From Jiulongibacter sp024742395 (GTDB taxonomy: Bacteria > Bacteroidota > Bacteroidia > Cytophagales > Spirosomataceae): DNA of 64,000 bases. Within the stretch, counting starts at the first letter, position 1, and each line of letters begins with the position of its first letter. Below, piece after piece: positions 18,709 to 27,439 of the stretch. The notes below the pieces were generated by a model. The model was not told where the DNA came from and did not search any database. It saw only the letters and a program-made list of their open reading frames with translations. The stretch is from positions 4,030,001 through 4,094,000 of the forward strand of contig OZ252236.1 of assembly GCA_965249455.1 (NCBI GenBank). Reading direction: 5' to 3'. A program made the position numbers and the translations under genes.

Positions 18709-19255
18709 ATGGCTTCGCCTCAATTGCGGCATCTTTCATCTCTTTGAATTTATCAAAAATTTCACCAGCTGATGGAAGAATTCCTCTAAGTTTAGAGATA
18801 AGATTAGGAGCAAAATTTTCTAAAAATGGATAAATTTCTGACTCCAGTATATATTTCTCGGGGATACCAATACCTACCGCTGAGCCAATCCAAATTAATA
18901 CAGAAAGCCCAAAAAACCACAGAAGTGCACCAAGAGCTGCTCCGGCAATGCCATCCATTACTCCAAGAAATGTGAGTCGCAAAGCCTTCCTAAATGCCCA
19001 GCCCAGCTTATTGACAAAGAATATAGTTGGAAAGAATATTAAAAGAAAAGAAAGATAAGGCATGAGAGTTCCGGACGCATTGATCCCCGTAAATTCACCA
19101 ATTAAATCCATCCCTATTCCTAAAAATCGAAACCCGAAAATAATGGCCAGGACAAAAGCCAAAAGGCCGATTACCTCAACAAGTAAGCCTCTTTTATAGC
19201 CGGTGAAAGCTCCCATTACAATAGGAATGAGTAATAATATATCAATTGAAGCCAC
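18707..19255 (-). CDS. CvpA family membrane protein
   Basis: This 182-aa protein has four hydrophobic segments. The family signature is visible at the start: DILLLIPIVMGAFTGYKRGLLVEVIGLLAFVLAI, then FVNKLGWAFRKAL and GVMDGIAGAALGALLWF. CvpA proteins are linked to colicin V production in E. coli and to envelope homeostasis more generally. The gene lies 76 bp downstream of the YqeY gene, separated by a hairpin, and its stop codon lies inside the convergent terminator. Confidence 0.9.
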   Translation of the reverse strand: MASIDILLLIPIVMGAFTGYKRGLLVEVIGLLAFVLAIIFGFRFLGIGMDLIGEFTGINASGTLMPYLSFLLIFFPTIFFVNKLGWAFRKALRLTFLGVMDGIAGAALGALLWFFGLSVLIWIGSAVGIGIPEKYILESEIYPFLENFAPNLISKLRGILPSAGEIFDKFKEMKDAAIEAKP

Positions 19256-19279
19256 GTAAAATCGGTTTATTTAAAAACA

Positions 19280-19314
19280 AAATCCCTATTAGTTAAGGTG
19301 CTAAATAGGGATTT
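19280..19314 (-). terminator. Hairpin between yqeY and cvpA
   Basis: AAATCCCTATT and AATAGGGATTT form an 11-bp stem around a 13-nt loop, just after the yqeY stop on the minus strand. The downstream T tract is short. Confidence 0.6.
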
Positions 19315-19331
19315 CTTAAAGATTAACGGAT

Positions 19332-19784
19332 TTATCCCGCAAGTAATGCCTTTACCATTGTAGAAATAGAACGACCATCAGCCCTACCGGCAATGGCTTT
19401 TGTAGCAGCACCCATCACTTTACCCATATCACCCGGGCCACTGGCACCTACCTGAGCAATTACCTTGCTTATGGCTTCCTTAAGTTCATCTTCAGTCATG
19501 GCTTTAGGAAGATAAGCCTCAATAACTGCAATTTCGGCTTCTTCTTTCTCTAAAAGATCTTCACGACCTTGCTGCTTATAAATATCTGCTGAGTCTTTTC
19601 GCTGCTTCACTGCTTTTTGCAGGATTTTCAATTCTTCTGCTTCAGATAACTCTCCAGATCCACCAGATTTAGTTTCTTCAAGCAAAATTACTTTTTTGAT
19701 ATCTCTTAAAGCTAAAAGCTTTACCTTATCTTTTGCCAGCATGGCAGCCTTAATATCTGCGTCAATAGTCGTTTTTAAAGACAT
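19332..19784 (-). CDS. GatB/YqeY domain protein
   Basis: The product is about 150 aa from the ATG at 19784 (MSLKTTIDADIKAAML); a TTG at 19808 would add eight residues of poor character. The fold is the helical YqeY/GatB C-terminal tRNA-binding domain, with AMLAKDKVKLLALRDIKK, AVIEAYLPKAMTEDEL and GPGDMGKVMGAATKAIAGRADG. In GatB this domain helps bind tRNA for transamidation; the role of the free-standing protein is not established. It is divergent from pdxJ. Confidence 0.92.
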   Translation of the reverse strand: MSLKTTIDADIKAAMLAKDKVKLLALRDIKKVILLEETKSGGSGELSEAEELKILQKAVKQRKDSADIYKQQGREDLLEKEEAEIAVIEAYLPKAMTEDELKEAISKVIAQVGASGPGDMGKVMGAATKAIAGRADGRSISTMVKALLAG

Positions 19785-19846
19785 AATTTTTGTTTGAAAT
19801 AAAGACAAAATGAGGTAAAACCACCTCTCAATGCCTAACAGAATGT

Positions 19847-19854
19847 TAACTTTG
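19847..19854 (+). promoter_or_regulatory. Candidate pdxJ -7 box
   Basis: TAACTTTG matches TAnnTTTG exactly and lies 20 bp before the pdxJ ATG. A -33 TTTG is not evident. Confidence 0.4.
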
Positions 19855-19874
19855 TAAAAAATAGAAAGACAAAA

Positions 19875-20591
19875 ATGACGAAATTATCTGTCAATATCAA
19901 TAAAATAGCCACCCTCAGAAACTCACGAGGAGGTGATGTACCTAACCTTGTAAGCGTAGCTATTGATTGCGAACGATTTGGTGCTCAAGGTATCACCATT
20001 CATCCAAGACCAGATGAACGTCATATAAAATACCAGGATGTTTATGAATTGAAAGAAATCGTAAGTACTGAGTATAATATAGAAGGTAATCCTACAGAAG
20101 GAAGATTTATAGAAGTAGTTATGGATACCTGCCCTACTCAGGTAACATTAGTACCGGATAAATTGGGGGCAATCACTTCCAATGCCGGCTGGGATACCAT
20201 TACAAATAAAGCACTCTTAAAAGATCTTATTCAGTCTTTCCAAAATGCCGGAATCAGAGTTTCCATTTTTGTAGATCCAGACATTAAAATGGTAGAGGGT
20301 GCTGCAGAAACAGGTACAGATAGGATTGAGTTATATACAGAGAGTTTCGCTCAACAATTTCCACGTAATCGCGAAGCAGCTATTGCCCCATTTGTAAAAG
20401 CGGCCGAAAGAGCAAATGAACTTGGCCTTGGTTTGAACGCAGGACATGATCTCAACCTGGAAAACCTTTCCTATTTTCATCAAAACATCCCAGGATTACT
20501 TGAAGTCTCCATTGGTCATGCTTTAATTGCAGATGCCCTTTATTTAGGTCTGGAAAATACAATTCAGCAGTATCTCAGACAGCTTCAATAA
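19875..20591 (+). CDS. pdxJ: Pyridoxine 5'-phosphate synthase
   Basis: This 238-aa protein has the full PdxJ length and a TIM barrel. Motifs are LSVNINKIATLRNSRGG, GITIHPRPDERHIKYQDV, NIEGNPT, CPTQVTLVPDK, VSIFVDPD, GTDRIELYTE and LGLNAGHDLNL, ending with VSIGHALIADALYLGL. It condenses 1-deoxyxylulose 5-phosphate with 3-amino-2-oxopropyl phosphate to make pyridoxine 5'-phosphate, so the organism uses the DXP-dependent vitamin B6 route. It starts at an ATG and is divergent from yqeY. Confidence 0.97.
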   Translation: MTKLSVNINKIATLRNSRGGDVPNLVSVAIDCERFGAQGITIHPRPDERHIKYQDVYELKEIVSTEYNIEGNPTEGRFIEVVMDTCPTQVTLVPDKLGAITSNAGWDTITNKALLKDLIQSFQNAGIRVSIFVDPDIKMVEGAAETGTDRIELYTESFAQQFPRNREAAIAPFVKAAERANELGLGLNAGHDLNLENLSYFHQNIPGLLEVSIGHALIADALYLGLENTIQQYLRQLQ

Positions 20592-20807
20592 TTTTTTGAA
20601 ATAGTTGAATTAACAAACAATTTTTTCTTTCATATATTTCAATTTTTTCTGAAACTACCGTTTATTCTATATGTTCAATATCTTTTAATCTTAAGGAATA
20701 CACGGTCTATTCAAACATCAAAAGTATCAGTGTATTCACTTTTGAGGTGAAACCTAAAAGGGCTCTAAAACTTGAATAAGTCCGCGGGCAATCTGGTTAC
20801 TTGACCT

Positions 20808-23123
20808 CTATTCTACTACTCTCAATTTAGCAAAACTTAGTAAGAGAGTCTTTTCTCCCTGCGTTTCGAAGTCAACTGTAGCTTTATGGCTAGCACCCAT
20901 CATGTCCATTTTGGTAATTCTACCAAAACCGAATTTTTGATGCTCTACTTTTACTCCCGCTTTTAATTCAGAGGGGTTAGAAGGCACAAAATTGCCAGAA
21001 GGTTTATGTTCGGCAGGAGGTTTTGCTTTGCTTACCGGTTTTAGATTGCTCAGTACCCGTTGTTTAGCACTGGGTGGGTTTGCACTACTGGATGGTGGAG
21101 CACTCACTTTCTTGCTGAATGAACTTATGACATCACCATCGTCTGAAAATGACTTTCTAACCGGCTTGTTCAGTTTAGGCATTAAAAGATATTGCTCATC
21201 TATCTCCAACAAAAAGCGGCTGGGCTCACAATAGGTTAATCTTCCCCAGTTGTATCTGGAATCTGCATAGCTAAGTGTAAGATTTTGCTCAGCACGTGTG
21301 ATAGCCACATAAAATAGTCGTCTTTCTTCTTCCAGATCTGCTCGATTATTCAGCATCATTTGTGAAGGGAAGAGATTTTCTTCAAGGCCTACCACAAAAA
21401 CGTGCTTAAATTCCAAACCCTTGGAACCGTGAATAGTCATCATGGTCACCCTGTCATTATCACCATCCTCATCTTCCTGATCTGCAGAAGTAAGCAACGA
21501 GACCGTCTGAAGAAATGCTGGCAAACTTTTATCATCGTTCTCATCATTATCTACAAACTGTTTCACAGAGTTTAATAATTCCTGGATGTTCTCATATCTG
21601 GCCAGGCCTTCTACTGTTTTATCTGCATAGAGTTCTCTTAAAATTCCAGTGGTTTTAGCAATATGTGTAGCCATCTCATGAGCATCTTTACCTCTGTCTA
21701 ACTCACCCATAAACCCTTTAATCAGATCTGCGAATGAAGCAATCGCATTGGAGGTTCTTCCACTCATATATTGATTTATGTGGCACACCACATCCCAAAT
21801 GGTCGTATTGTTCTCTGTGGCAGACAACACTATCTTGGCTACCGACTGTGCTCCAATACCACGTTTTGGTAAATTAATTATCCTTTTAAAAGCCTCTTCG
21901 TCCTGCTGATTGACTGTAAAACGCAAATAAGCCAGGAGGTCTTTAATCTCCTTTCTTTGATAAAAAGATAATCCGCCAATAATTCTGTATTTTATATTAA
22001 TCTTTCTGAGTGCTTCTTCAAAAGCTCTGGACTGTGCATTGGTTCTATACAAAATAGCGAAATCTGAATTTGTCAATCCTTCTCTCACTTTTTCTTCATA
22101 GATCATATTGGCTATAGCTCTGCCTTCTTCGTTATCTGAAGCGGCCTTCAATACCTCAATTTTTTTGCCCTCGTCGTTATCTGTAAATACATTTTTCTGC
22201 AATTGATCCTGATTCTTCTGAATCAAAGAATTTGCAGCATTGACAATATTCTTTGTTGACCTGTAATTTTGCTCCAGTTTAACGGTAACTAACTCCGGGT
22301 AATCCTTCTTAAAATTCAGAATGTTTTGAATATTGGCCCCGCGAAAAGCATAAATACTTTGAGCATCATCACCCACTACGCAAATGTTTTGATGCACAGC
22401 AGCTAGTTTTCGTGTTATCAAATATTGAGAGACGTTAGTATCCTGAAACTCGTCTACCAGCACATGTCTGAATTTATGCTGATATTTATTCAAGATTTCA
22501 AGATGATCTCTGAACAGAACATTCGTGTTATATAAAAGATCATCAAAGTCCATCGCATTCGCCTGGAAACAACGCTGTGCATAGGTCTTATAAATCCTTC
22601 CTATTTCCGGCATTCTTGCTCCTGCATCCTCCTCTCTGAAAATAGGGTTTTGATTATACATCTCCCATGAAACAAGCGAGTTCTTAGCATTGGAGATTCT
22701 ATTCAAAACATAATTCACTTTATATACTTTATCATCCAGAGTAAACTCTTTGATAATCGATCGTAGTAAAGATTTCGAATCATCCGTATCATAAATGGAA
22801 AAATTAGAAGTATAGCCTAAGACTTTTCCTTCAAAACGTAGAATTTTAGCAAATACCGAGTGGAAGGTTCCCATCCATAGATTCCGGGCATTAGGCCCTA
22901 TGAGCTCTTCAATTCTATGCCTCATTTCCTCCGCTGCCTTATTCGTAAAGGTCAAAGACAATATATTAAAAGGGTCTACACCTTGCTCTATCAACCAGGC
23001 AATTCTATAAGTTAGTACTCTTGTTTTACCGGAACCCGCACCCGCAATAATCATTAAAGGGCCATTGGGATGGGTTACAGCCTGAAGCTGGGGTGGGTTT
23101 AGTTTTTCTAAAAATTCAGTCAC
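20808..23123 (-). CDS. UvrD/PcrA-type DNA helicase
   Basis: This 771-aa superfamily 1A helicase has a GTG start. Walker A is AGAGSGKTRVLTYRIAWL, followed by motif Ia (LTFTNKAAEEMRHRI), Walker B DEFQDTN, motif III VVGDDAQSIYAFRGA, motif IV NYRSTKNIV, motif V TIHGSKGLEFKHVFV and motif VI YVAITRAEQ. The C-terminal segment after a low-complexity linker (about residues 660-720) has the PcrA-type Tudor-like tail VKVEHQKFGFGRITKMD, which in PcrA contacts RNA polymerase. It unwinds DNA 3'-5' during nucleotide-excision repair and removes proteins from DNA. A 216-bp AT-rich stretch with no gene lies downstream. Confidence 0.95.
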   Translation of the reverse strand: MTEFLEKLNPPQLQAVTHPNGPLMIIAGAGSGKTRVLTYRIAWLIEQGVDPFNILSLTFTNKAAEEMRHRIEELIGPNARNLWMGTFHSVFAKILRFEGKVLGYTSNFSIYDTDDSKSLLRSIIKEFTLDDKVYKVNYVLNRISNAKNSLVSWEMYNQNPIFREEDAGARMPEIGRIYKTYAQRCFQANAMDFDDLLYNTNVLFRDHLEILNKYQHKFRHVLVDEFQDTNVSQYLITRKLAAVHQNICVVGDDAQSIYAFRGANIQNILNFKKDYPELVTVKLEQNYRSTKNIVNAANSLIQKNQDQLQKNVFTDNDEGKKIEVLKAASDNEEGRAIANMIYEEKVREGLTNSDFAILYRTNAQSRAFEEALRKINIKYRIIGGLSFYQRKEIKDLLAYLRFTVNQQDEEAFKRIINLPKRGIGAQSVAKIVLSATENNTTIWDVVCHINQYMSGRTSNAIASFADLIKGFMGELDRGKDAHEMATHIAKTTGILRELYADKTVEGLARYENIQELLNSVKQFVDNDENDDKSLPAFLQTVSLLTSADQEDEDGDNDRVTMMTIHGSKGLEFKHVFVVGLEENLFPSQMMLNNRADLEEERRLFYVAITRAEQNLTLSYADSRYNWGRLTYCEPSRFLLEIDEQYLLMPKLNKPVRKSFSDDGDVISSFSKKVSAPPSSSANPPSAKQRVLSNLKPVSKAKPPAEHKPSGNFVPSNPSELKAGVKVEHQKFGFGRITKMDMMGASHKATVDFETQGEKTLLLSFAKLRVVE

Positions 23124-23218
23124 GTTTTTCTACTCTGATATGCTAAATACAAAGATAAGGAAGACAAGGCGTAATTAGTGGAAATTTGGATAACTTGAGG
23201 TTCTTTAAGTGAAACCTC

Positions 23219-24868
23219 TTGGCAAAATTCTTACATATTCAGCAATTCGGAAAGCCTTTACACTATGGCCCTGAATTGCAGACCATGCTAATAAAATTAG
23301 GGTTTACTCTTTTGAGCAATGGCCAAACCTATCAGCAATTTAGTCAGAAAGCCAATTTTAAAAATTTCCCTTCAGACGCATGGCTTACTGATATGTTTCC
23401 TGTTAAACCACTTGTTAATATTGATGCTTTAAAAGATTTAGACATAGGCTTCTCAGGTGTCTATCTTCATAAAATGAGGTTTTCTGCTGATCTTTTCAGA
23501 GACTATTTTGGAATCAAACAACTTTACTACTGGTATCAAGATGGTTTACTGATAGCATCAAATGACCAAATGGCTATTTTGGCCTGCCTGCCCTCCACTC
23601 CAGAACCAGACCTTTTGGCTATAAAAAACTATTTAAATGACCGTTGTCACTTAAGCCCAAGTACATTTTTTGAAGGCATTTATCGCGTATTACCAGGGGA
23701 AAGAATAAATTTCTCTTTCTCAGGGATAGAGAAAAGTTACTTTTGGCCAGTAAAGAATATCCCTTTTAAAGATCAAAATGCCAGCTCTTATATAGAGAGC
23801 CTTAAACACAGAATTGCACATTTTTCAAACCATAATAAAAAGATATATGTGGCAATTAATGGTGGAATTCATAGTGCTTCCTTGGCTTCTCTTCTCAGGA
23901 AATATTTATCTAAAGAAATTAAAGGGATATTTCATACAAGTAATAATTCTAACCCTTTTTACTCCAATAGGGCTCATGCCGTAGCAGTGGTTCATGATTT
24001 TGACTTAATCAAAACCTCTGAACCCACTGACATTTTGAAAGATCTTCAATACCTGACAGCTTTAACAACCCGCCCCATCTGTCCTTCCACCAAATCCATT
24101 GCTTTGCTCAGAACAGTCAAAAAAGCTCAAGGCGGCATTCTTTTTACTGGTCATGGCGGTGAAGAAATGAGCCAATCTTTTGAGTTTTATAAACGCACGC
24201 TGGTTCAAAAACAAGATTTCGATTTACTTAAAAGTGTTCTGGAAAAAGAACATAAGCTAAGTGGTGTAAAGGACAACTTTGAACTTTATTTTATACGTGA
24301 GTTATACAAACTTTTGGCGGGTTCCTTTTTTCAAAAAATTGCGTTCATTCTCTTAATCCCTCAAGTAAGAAAGCCTTTCATCTTTAGATTTATCAAAATC
24401 AAATTAAGATCAAGTGATAGAAATAAACGGACACCTAAAACTGACCGTTTAGGCCAGGATAGACCCATTAGTTCTGAGCTTAATACAACTCTAGAAATGC
24501 TCGACACCTTAGGAAACCAATTAAAAGTGCAGCTTGCATTTCCCTTTTTAACTAAAGAAGAAATCAGAACACAGGTACTCGAAAAAGATGACCATTTGAA
24601 AATTTCAGCTGCAGAATTACTCCCAGATATTTTCAAAGATGATAAAAAAGATAAAGAGAGCAACTCCGGAGAAATTGAAATTTTGAGATTGATTCAACAG
24701 GCGTTGCCATTATTTCATGATAAACATCCTATTTGGCAATATATTGAAAAGAAAGAATTTGAAAATGAAATTTCCCAATCTGAAGAATTAATACTTAGCT
24801 CAGAAAAAGTGAGTAAACTTCTTCGAAAACTCTATTTAGGTATTTGGCTAAACGAATTTTATACATAA
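23219..24868 (+). CDS. Degenerate asparagine-synthetase-like protein
   Basis: The 549-aa frame begins at a TTG; the ATG at 23285 is an alternative start. Residues 75-170 resemble the AsnB N-terminal amidotransferase strand order (DLFRDYFGIKQLYYWY, LLIASNDQMAIL, EGIYRVLPGERI). The second half resembles the ATP-pyrophosphatase domain. The PPi loop, normally SGGxDSS, reads INGGIHSAS (213-221), so the conserved aspartate is a histidine. The later TGxGGDE is TGHGGEE. No N-terminal catalytic cysteine is visible. The enzyme is therefore probably not a normal asparagine synthetase. The C-terminus has no recognisable domain. It is followed by a strong bidirectional terminator shared with accC. Confidence 0.65.
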   Translation: MAKFLHIQQFGKPLHYGPELQTMLIKLGFTLLSNGQTYQQFSQKANFKNFPSDAWLTDMFPVKPLVNIDALKDLDIGFSGVYLHKMRFSADLFRDYFGIKQLYYWYQDGLLIASNDQMAILACLPSTPEPDLLAIKNYLNDRCHLSPSTFFEGIYRVLPGERINFSFSGIEKSYFWPVKNIPFKDQNASSYIESLKHRIAHFSNHNKKIYVAINGGIHSASLASLLRKYLSKEIKGIFHTSNNSNPFYSNRAHAVAVVHDFDLIKTSEPTDILKDLQYLTALTTRPICPSTKSIALLRTVKKAQGGILFTGHGGEEMSQSFEFYKRTLVQKQDFDLLKSVLEKEHKLSGVKDNFELYFIRELYKLLAGSFFQKIAFILLIPQVRKPFIFRFIKIKLRSSDRNKRTPKTDRLGQDRPISSELNTTLEMLDTLGNQLKVQLAFPFLTKEEIRTQVLEKDDHLKISAAELLPDIFKDDKKDKESNSGEIEILRLIQQALPLFHDKHPIWQYIEKKEFENEISQSEELILSSEKVSKLLRKLYLGIWLNEFYT

Positions 24869-24896
24869 AAAAAGGAGCTCGAAAGCTCCTTTTTTT
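24867..24896. terminator. Bidirectional intrinsic terminator (AsnB-like / accC)
   Basis: AAAAAAAGGAGCT, a CGAA tetraloop and AGCTCCTTTTTTT form a compact GC-cored hairpin between the two convergent genes. Confidence 0.92.
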
Positions 24897-26239
24897 TATA
24901 AATCACTAAAATCAAAATCATCCAAAAAGTTAGTGGTAAAAATTCCCGATCTAAACTTCTCGTTATCCATCAATTTTAAATGGAAAGGAACAGTAGTTTT
25001 GATTCCTTCAATATAGAATTCTTCCAATGCTCTTTTCATTCGTACTATCACCTCTTCTCTGCTCTGACCAGTAACAATAACCTTGGCAATCATTGAGTCA
25101 TAATTAGGAGGAATGGTATAACCTGCATATACATGGCTATCTACACGTACTCCATGCCCACCAGGCATATGCATTGATTTGATCGTTCCCGGACAAGGTC
25201 TAAACCCATTTGCAGGATCTTCAGCATTGATACGACATTCCATCGCAAATCCTTTCGGGAAATAGCTTTTACCAGAAATCATCACTCCTGCAGCCACTTT
25301 TATTTGCTCCTTAATCAGATCAAAATCTGTAACTTCTTCTGTGATGGGATGTTCTACCTGAATACGAGTATTCATTTCCATGAAATAGAACTCGCCGTGC
25401 TTATCAACAAGAAACTCTACAGTACCAGCACCTTCATATTTGATAGCCGCTGCACCTTTTATAGCGGCTTCCCCCATTCTTCTTCTTAGATCATCATTCA
25501 CAACAGGTGAAGGTGTCTCTTCTACGAGCTTCTGATGTCTTCTTTGAATAGAACAATCTCTTTCTGAAAGGTGGCACACTCTACCTTCCTGATCACCTAC
25601 TATCTGAATTTCAATATGCCTTGGCTCTTCTACGAACTTTTCTAAGTACAAACCGTCATTTCCAAAAGCTGCTCCAGACTCCATTTTGGCGTCATCCCAC
25701 ATTTTTTGAAAATCACTTTCTTTACGGATGATTCTCATTCCGCGTCCACCACCGCCGGCAGTAGCTTTAACTATAACAGGATATCCTATTTCCTTTGCCA
25801 GCTTCATTCCTTGATCTACTGATTCAAGCAGACCATCTGAACCTGGAATTACAGGAACTCCGGCTTCAGCCATTGTTTTTTTTGCTGTAGCTTTATCTCC
25901 CATTTTATTAATTTGATCAGCAGAGGCACCAATAAACTTGATACCATAATCTTCACAAATTTTTGAGAACTCGGCATTTTCAGAGAGAAATCCATAACCG
26001 GGATGAATTGCATCTGCATTTGTAATCTCTGCAGCAGAAAGAATATTTGGAATATTTAAATAGGATTTAATACTCGGTGCAGGTCCTATACATACGGCTT
26101 CATCAGCAAAACGTACATGTAGACTTTCTTTATCTGCTGTAGAGTAAACTGCCACTGTCTTAATGCCCATCTCATGACAAGTACGCATTATTCTTAAGGC
26201 AATCTCCCCACGGTTTGCAATCAATATTTTCTTAAACAT
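24896..26239 (-). CDS. accC: Acetyl-CoA carboxylase, biotin carboxylase subunit
   Basis: This 447-aa protein has the usual AccC length. The start FKKILIANRGEIALRIMRTC is diagnostic, with the ATP-grasp glycine-rich loop KATAGGGGRGMRII, the biotin carboxylation region EKFVEEPRHIEIQ, CSIQRRHQKLVEE and MEMNTRIQVEHPITEEVT. It carboxylates biotin on AccB using ATP and bicarbonate, the first half of malonyl-CoA formation for fatty acid synthesis. It lies 27 bp downstream of accB, clearly in an operon, and ends at the strong terminator. Confidence 0.98.
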   Translation of the reverse strand: MFKKILIANRGEIALRIMRTCHEMGIKTVAVYSTADKESLHVRFADEAVCIGPAPSIKSYLNIPNILSAAEITNADAIHPGYGFLSENAEFSKICEDYGIKFIGASADQINKMGDKATAKKTMAEAGVPVIPGSDGLLESVDQGMKLAKEIGYPVIVKATAGGGGRGMRIIRKESDFQKMWDDAKMESGAAFGNDGLYLEKFVEEPRHIEIQIVGDQEGRVCHLSERDCSIQRRHQKLVEETPSPVVNDDLRRRMGEAAIKGAAAIKYEGAGTVEFLVDKHGEFYFMEMNTRIQVEHPITEEVTDFDLIKEQIKVAAGVMISGKSYFPKGFAMECRINAEDPANGFRPCPGTIKSMHMPGGHGVRVDSHVYAGYTIPPNYDSMIAKVIVTGQSREEVIVRMKRALEEFYIEGIKTTVPFHLKLMDNEKFRSGIFTTNFLDDFDFSDL

Positions 26240-26266
26240 ACTAACTTGTTTAAAAGACCAAAGAAA

Positions 26267-26755
26267 TTAAGAAGGATCTACCAGGAATAATGGCTGATCG
26301 TATTCTACTGGGGTAGCATCTTCTACCAGTACTTTAACAATTTTCCCTTTTACTTCTGATTCTATCTCATTGAATAACTTCATTGCTTCAATGATACATA
26401 CTACATCACCTTCGGCAATGCTATCACCTACTTCTTTATAGTTAGGTTTATCAGGGCCAGCCGAACGATAGAAAGTACCTATCATAGGAGACTTCACCTC
26501 AATTAGTTTAGAATTCGCCTCTGCAGCTGGTGCTGGAGCCGCCGGTGCTGCCTCAGCAACTGGGGCTGGTGCCGCTGGCGTCGCAGCTGGGGCTGGAGCT
26601 GAAGCTACAGATGGAGCACTGGCAGGAGCCTGAACTACCACAGAAGCCACATTTCTTTTTATGTGTAATTTCAGATCAGCTGTCTCAATATTGATTTCAT
26701 CGAGGTCTGATTTAGAAATGTAATCAATTAGTTTTTGAATATCTTTTGTTTCCAT
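26267..26755 (-). CDS. accB: Biotin carboxyl carrier protein of acetyl-CoA carboxylase
   Basis: This 162-aa protein has an N-terminal helical region, an alanine/proline-rich linker (about residues 36-78) and a C-terminal biotinyl domain (about 82-160) with the attachment motif CIIEAMKLFNEIESE, whose lysine carries biotin. It shuttles carboxyl groups from AccC to the carboxyltransferase. It is paired with accC 27 bp downstream. A hairpin terminator separates it from efp upstream, so accBC may be expressed partly from its own promoter in the 93-bp gap. Confidence 0.97.
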   Translation of the reverse strand: METKDIQKLIDYISKSDLDEINIETADLKLHIKRNVASVVVQAPASAPSVASAPAPAATPAAPAPVAEAAPAAPAPAAEANSKLIEVKSPMIGTFYRSAGPDKPNYKEVGDSIAEGDVVCIIEAMKLFNEIESEVKGKIVKVLVEDATPVEYDQPLFLVDPS

Positions 26756-26821
26756 CTTAACGATAAGGGTAAGAGTTTAGAGAGCTACAAATGTATAAAG
26801 AAATGATCGCCATCAAAAAAA

Positions 26822-26847
26822 GAAAGTTGCCCGTACAGGGCAATCTT
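26822..26847 (-). terminator. Intrinsic terminator between efp and accB
   Basis: On the minus strand an imperfect 9-bp stem around TTGCCC/GGGCAA (5-nt loop) is followed by CTTTTTTTG, immediately after the efp stop. This partly separates accBC from the upstream lipid/translation genes. Confidence 0.75.
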
Positions 26848-26848
26848 C

Positions 26849-27418
26849 TTATTTCTCTTTGACGCGAGAATCGTACTCGTATGTTGTTGTATTTACCTTG
26901 ATAAGTTCATCATTCTCAATGAACAATGGTACCTTTATTGTTGCTCCTGTTTCTACAGTAGCAGGCTTAGAAGGGTTATTGGCGGTATCTCCTTTAACAC
27001 CTGGTTCTGTGTAAGTTACTCTTAACTCCACATACATTGGCATTTCCACCACCAAAGGCTTTTCCTCTTCAGCATGAATTAAAATATCTACATTCTGTCC
27101 TTCTTTAAGAAGGTCGCTTGCCGGAACCATATCAGCAGGCAAATTTATCTGTTCAAAAGTTTCATTATTCATGAAATGATAGCCAAGATCATCATTGAAA
27201 ATATATTGAAACTGATGTCTTTCTATTCTTGCTGTATTAACACTTACACCTGCAGTAAAGGTATTGTCTAATACTCTACCTGTGTTTATGTTTTTGAGCT
27301 TTGTTCTTACAAAAGCAGGTCCCTTGCCGGGTTTAACGTGTTGAAACTCAGTAATGATGTACAAATCATTATTGTACTCAATACACAAGCCATTTCTAAA
27401 ATCAGCTGTTGTTGCCAT
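26849..27418 (-). CDS. efp: Translation elongation factor P
   Basis: This 189-aa protein has three beta-barrel domains. Domain I shows MATTADFRNGLCIEYNNDLY and the ribosome-contact loop KPGKGPAF with lysine K32 at its tip, the residue position modified in many EF-Ps. Domain III ends with VPLFIENDELIKVNTTTYEYDSRV. EF-P relieves ribosome stalling at consecutive prolines. No epmA/epmB or earP gene is adjacent, so the modification route cannot be inferred. It lies between fabH (22-bp gap) and a terminator. Confidence 0.97.
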   Translation of the reverse strand: MATTADFRNGLCIEYNNDLYIITEFQHVKPGKGPAFVRTKLKNINTGRVLDNTFTAGVSVNTARIERHQFQYIFNDDLGYHFMNNETFEQINLPADMVPASDLLKEGQNVDILIHAEEEKPLVVEMPMYVELRVTYTEPGVKGDTANNPSKPATVETGATIKVPLFIENDELIKVNTTTYEYDSRVKEK

Positions 27419-27439
27419 TTATACTTGAATTAATTAATT

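Noticed and set aside
20592..20807. Possible gene or RNA between pdxJ and the helicase
   Set aside because: AT-rich intergenic sequence without a coding frame or stable hairpin that I could support.
24361..24663. Antisense ORF in the AsnB-like gene
   Set aside because: It is a shadow frame of a longer gene and has no signal or recognizable motif.
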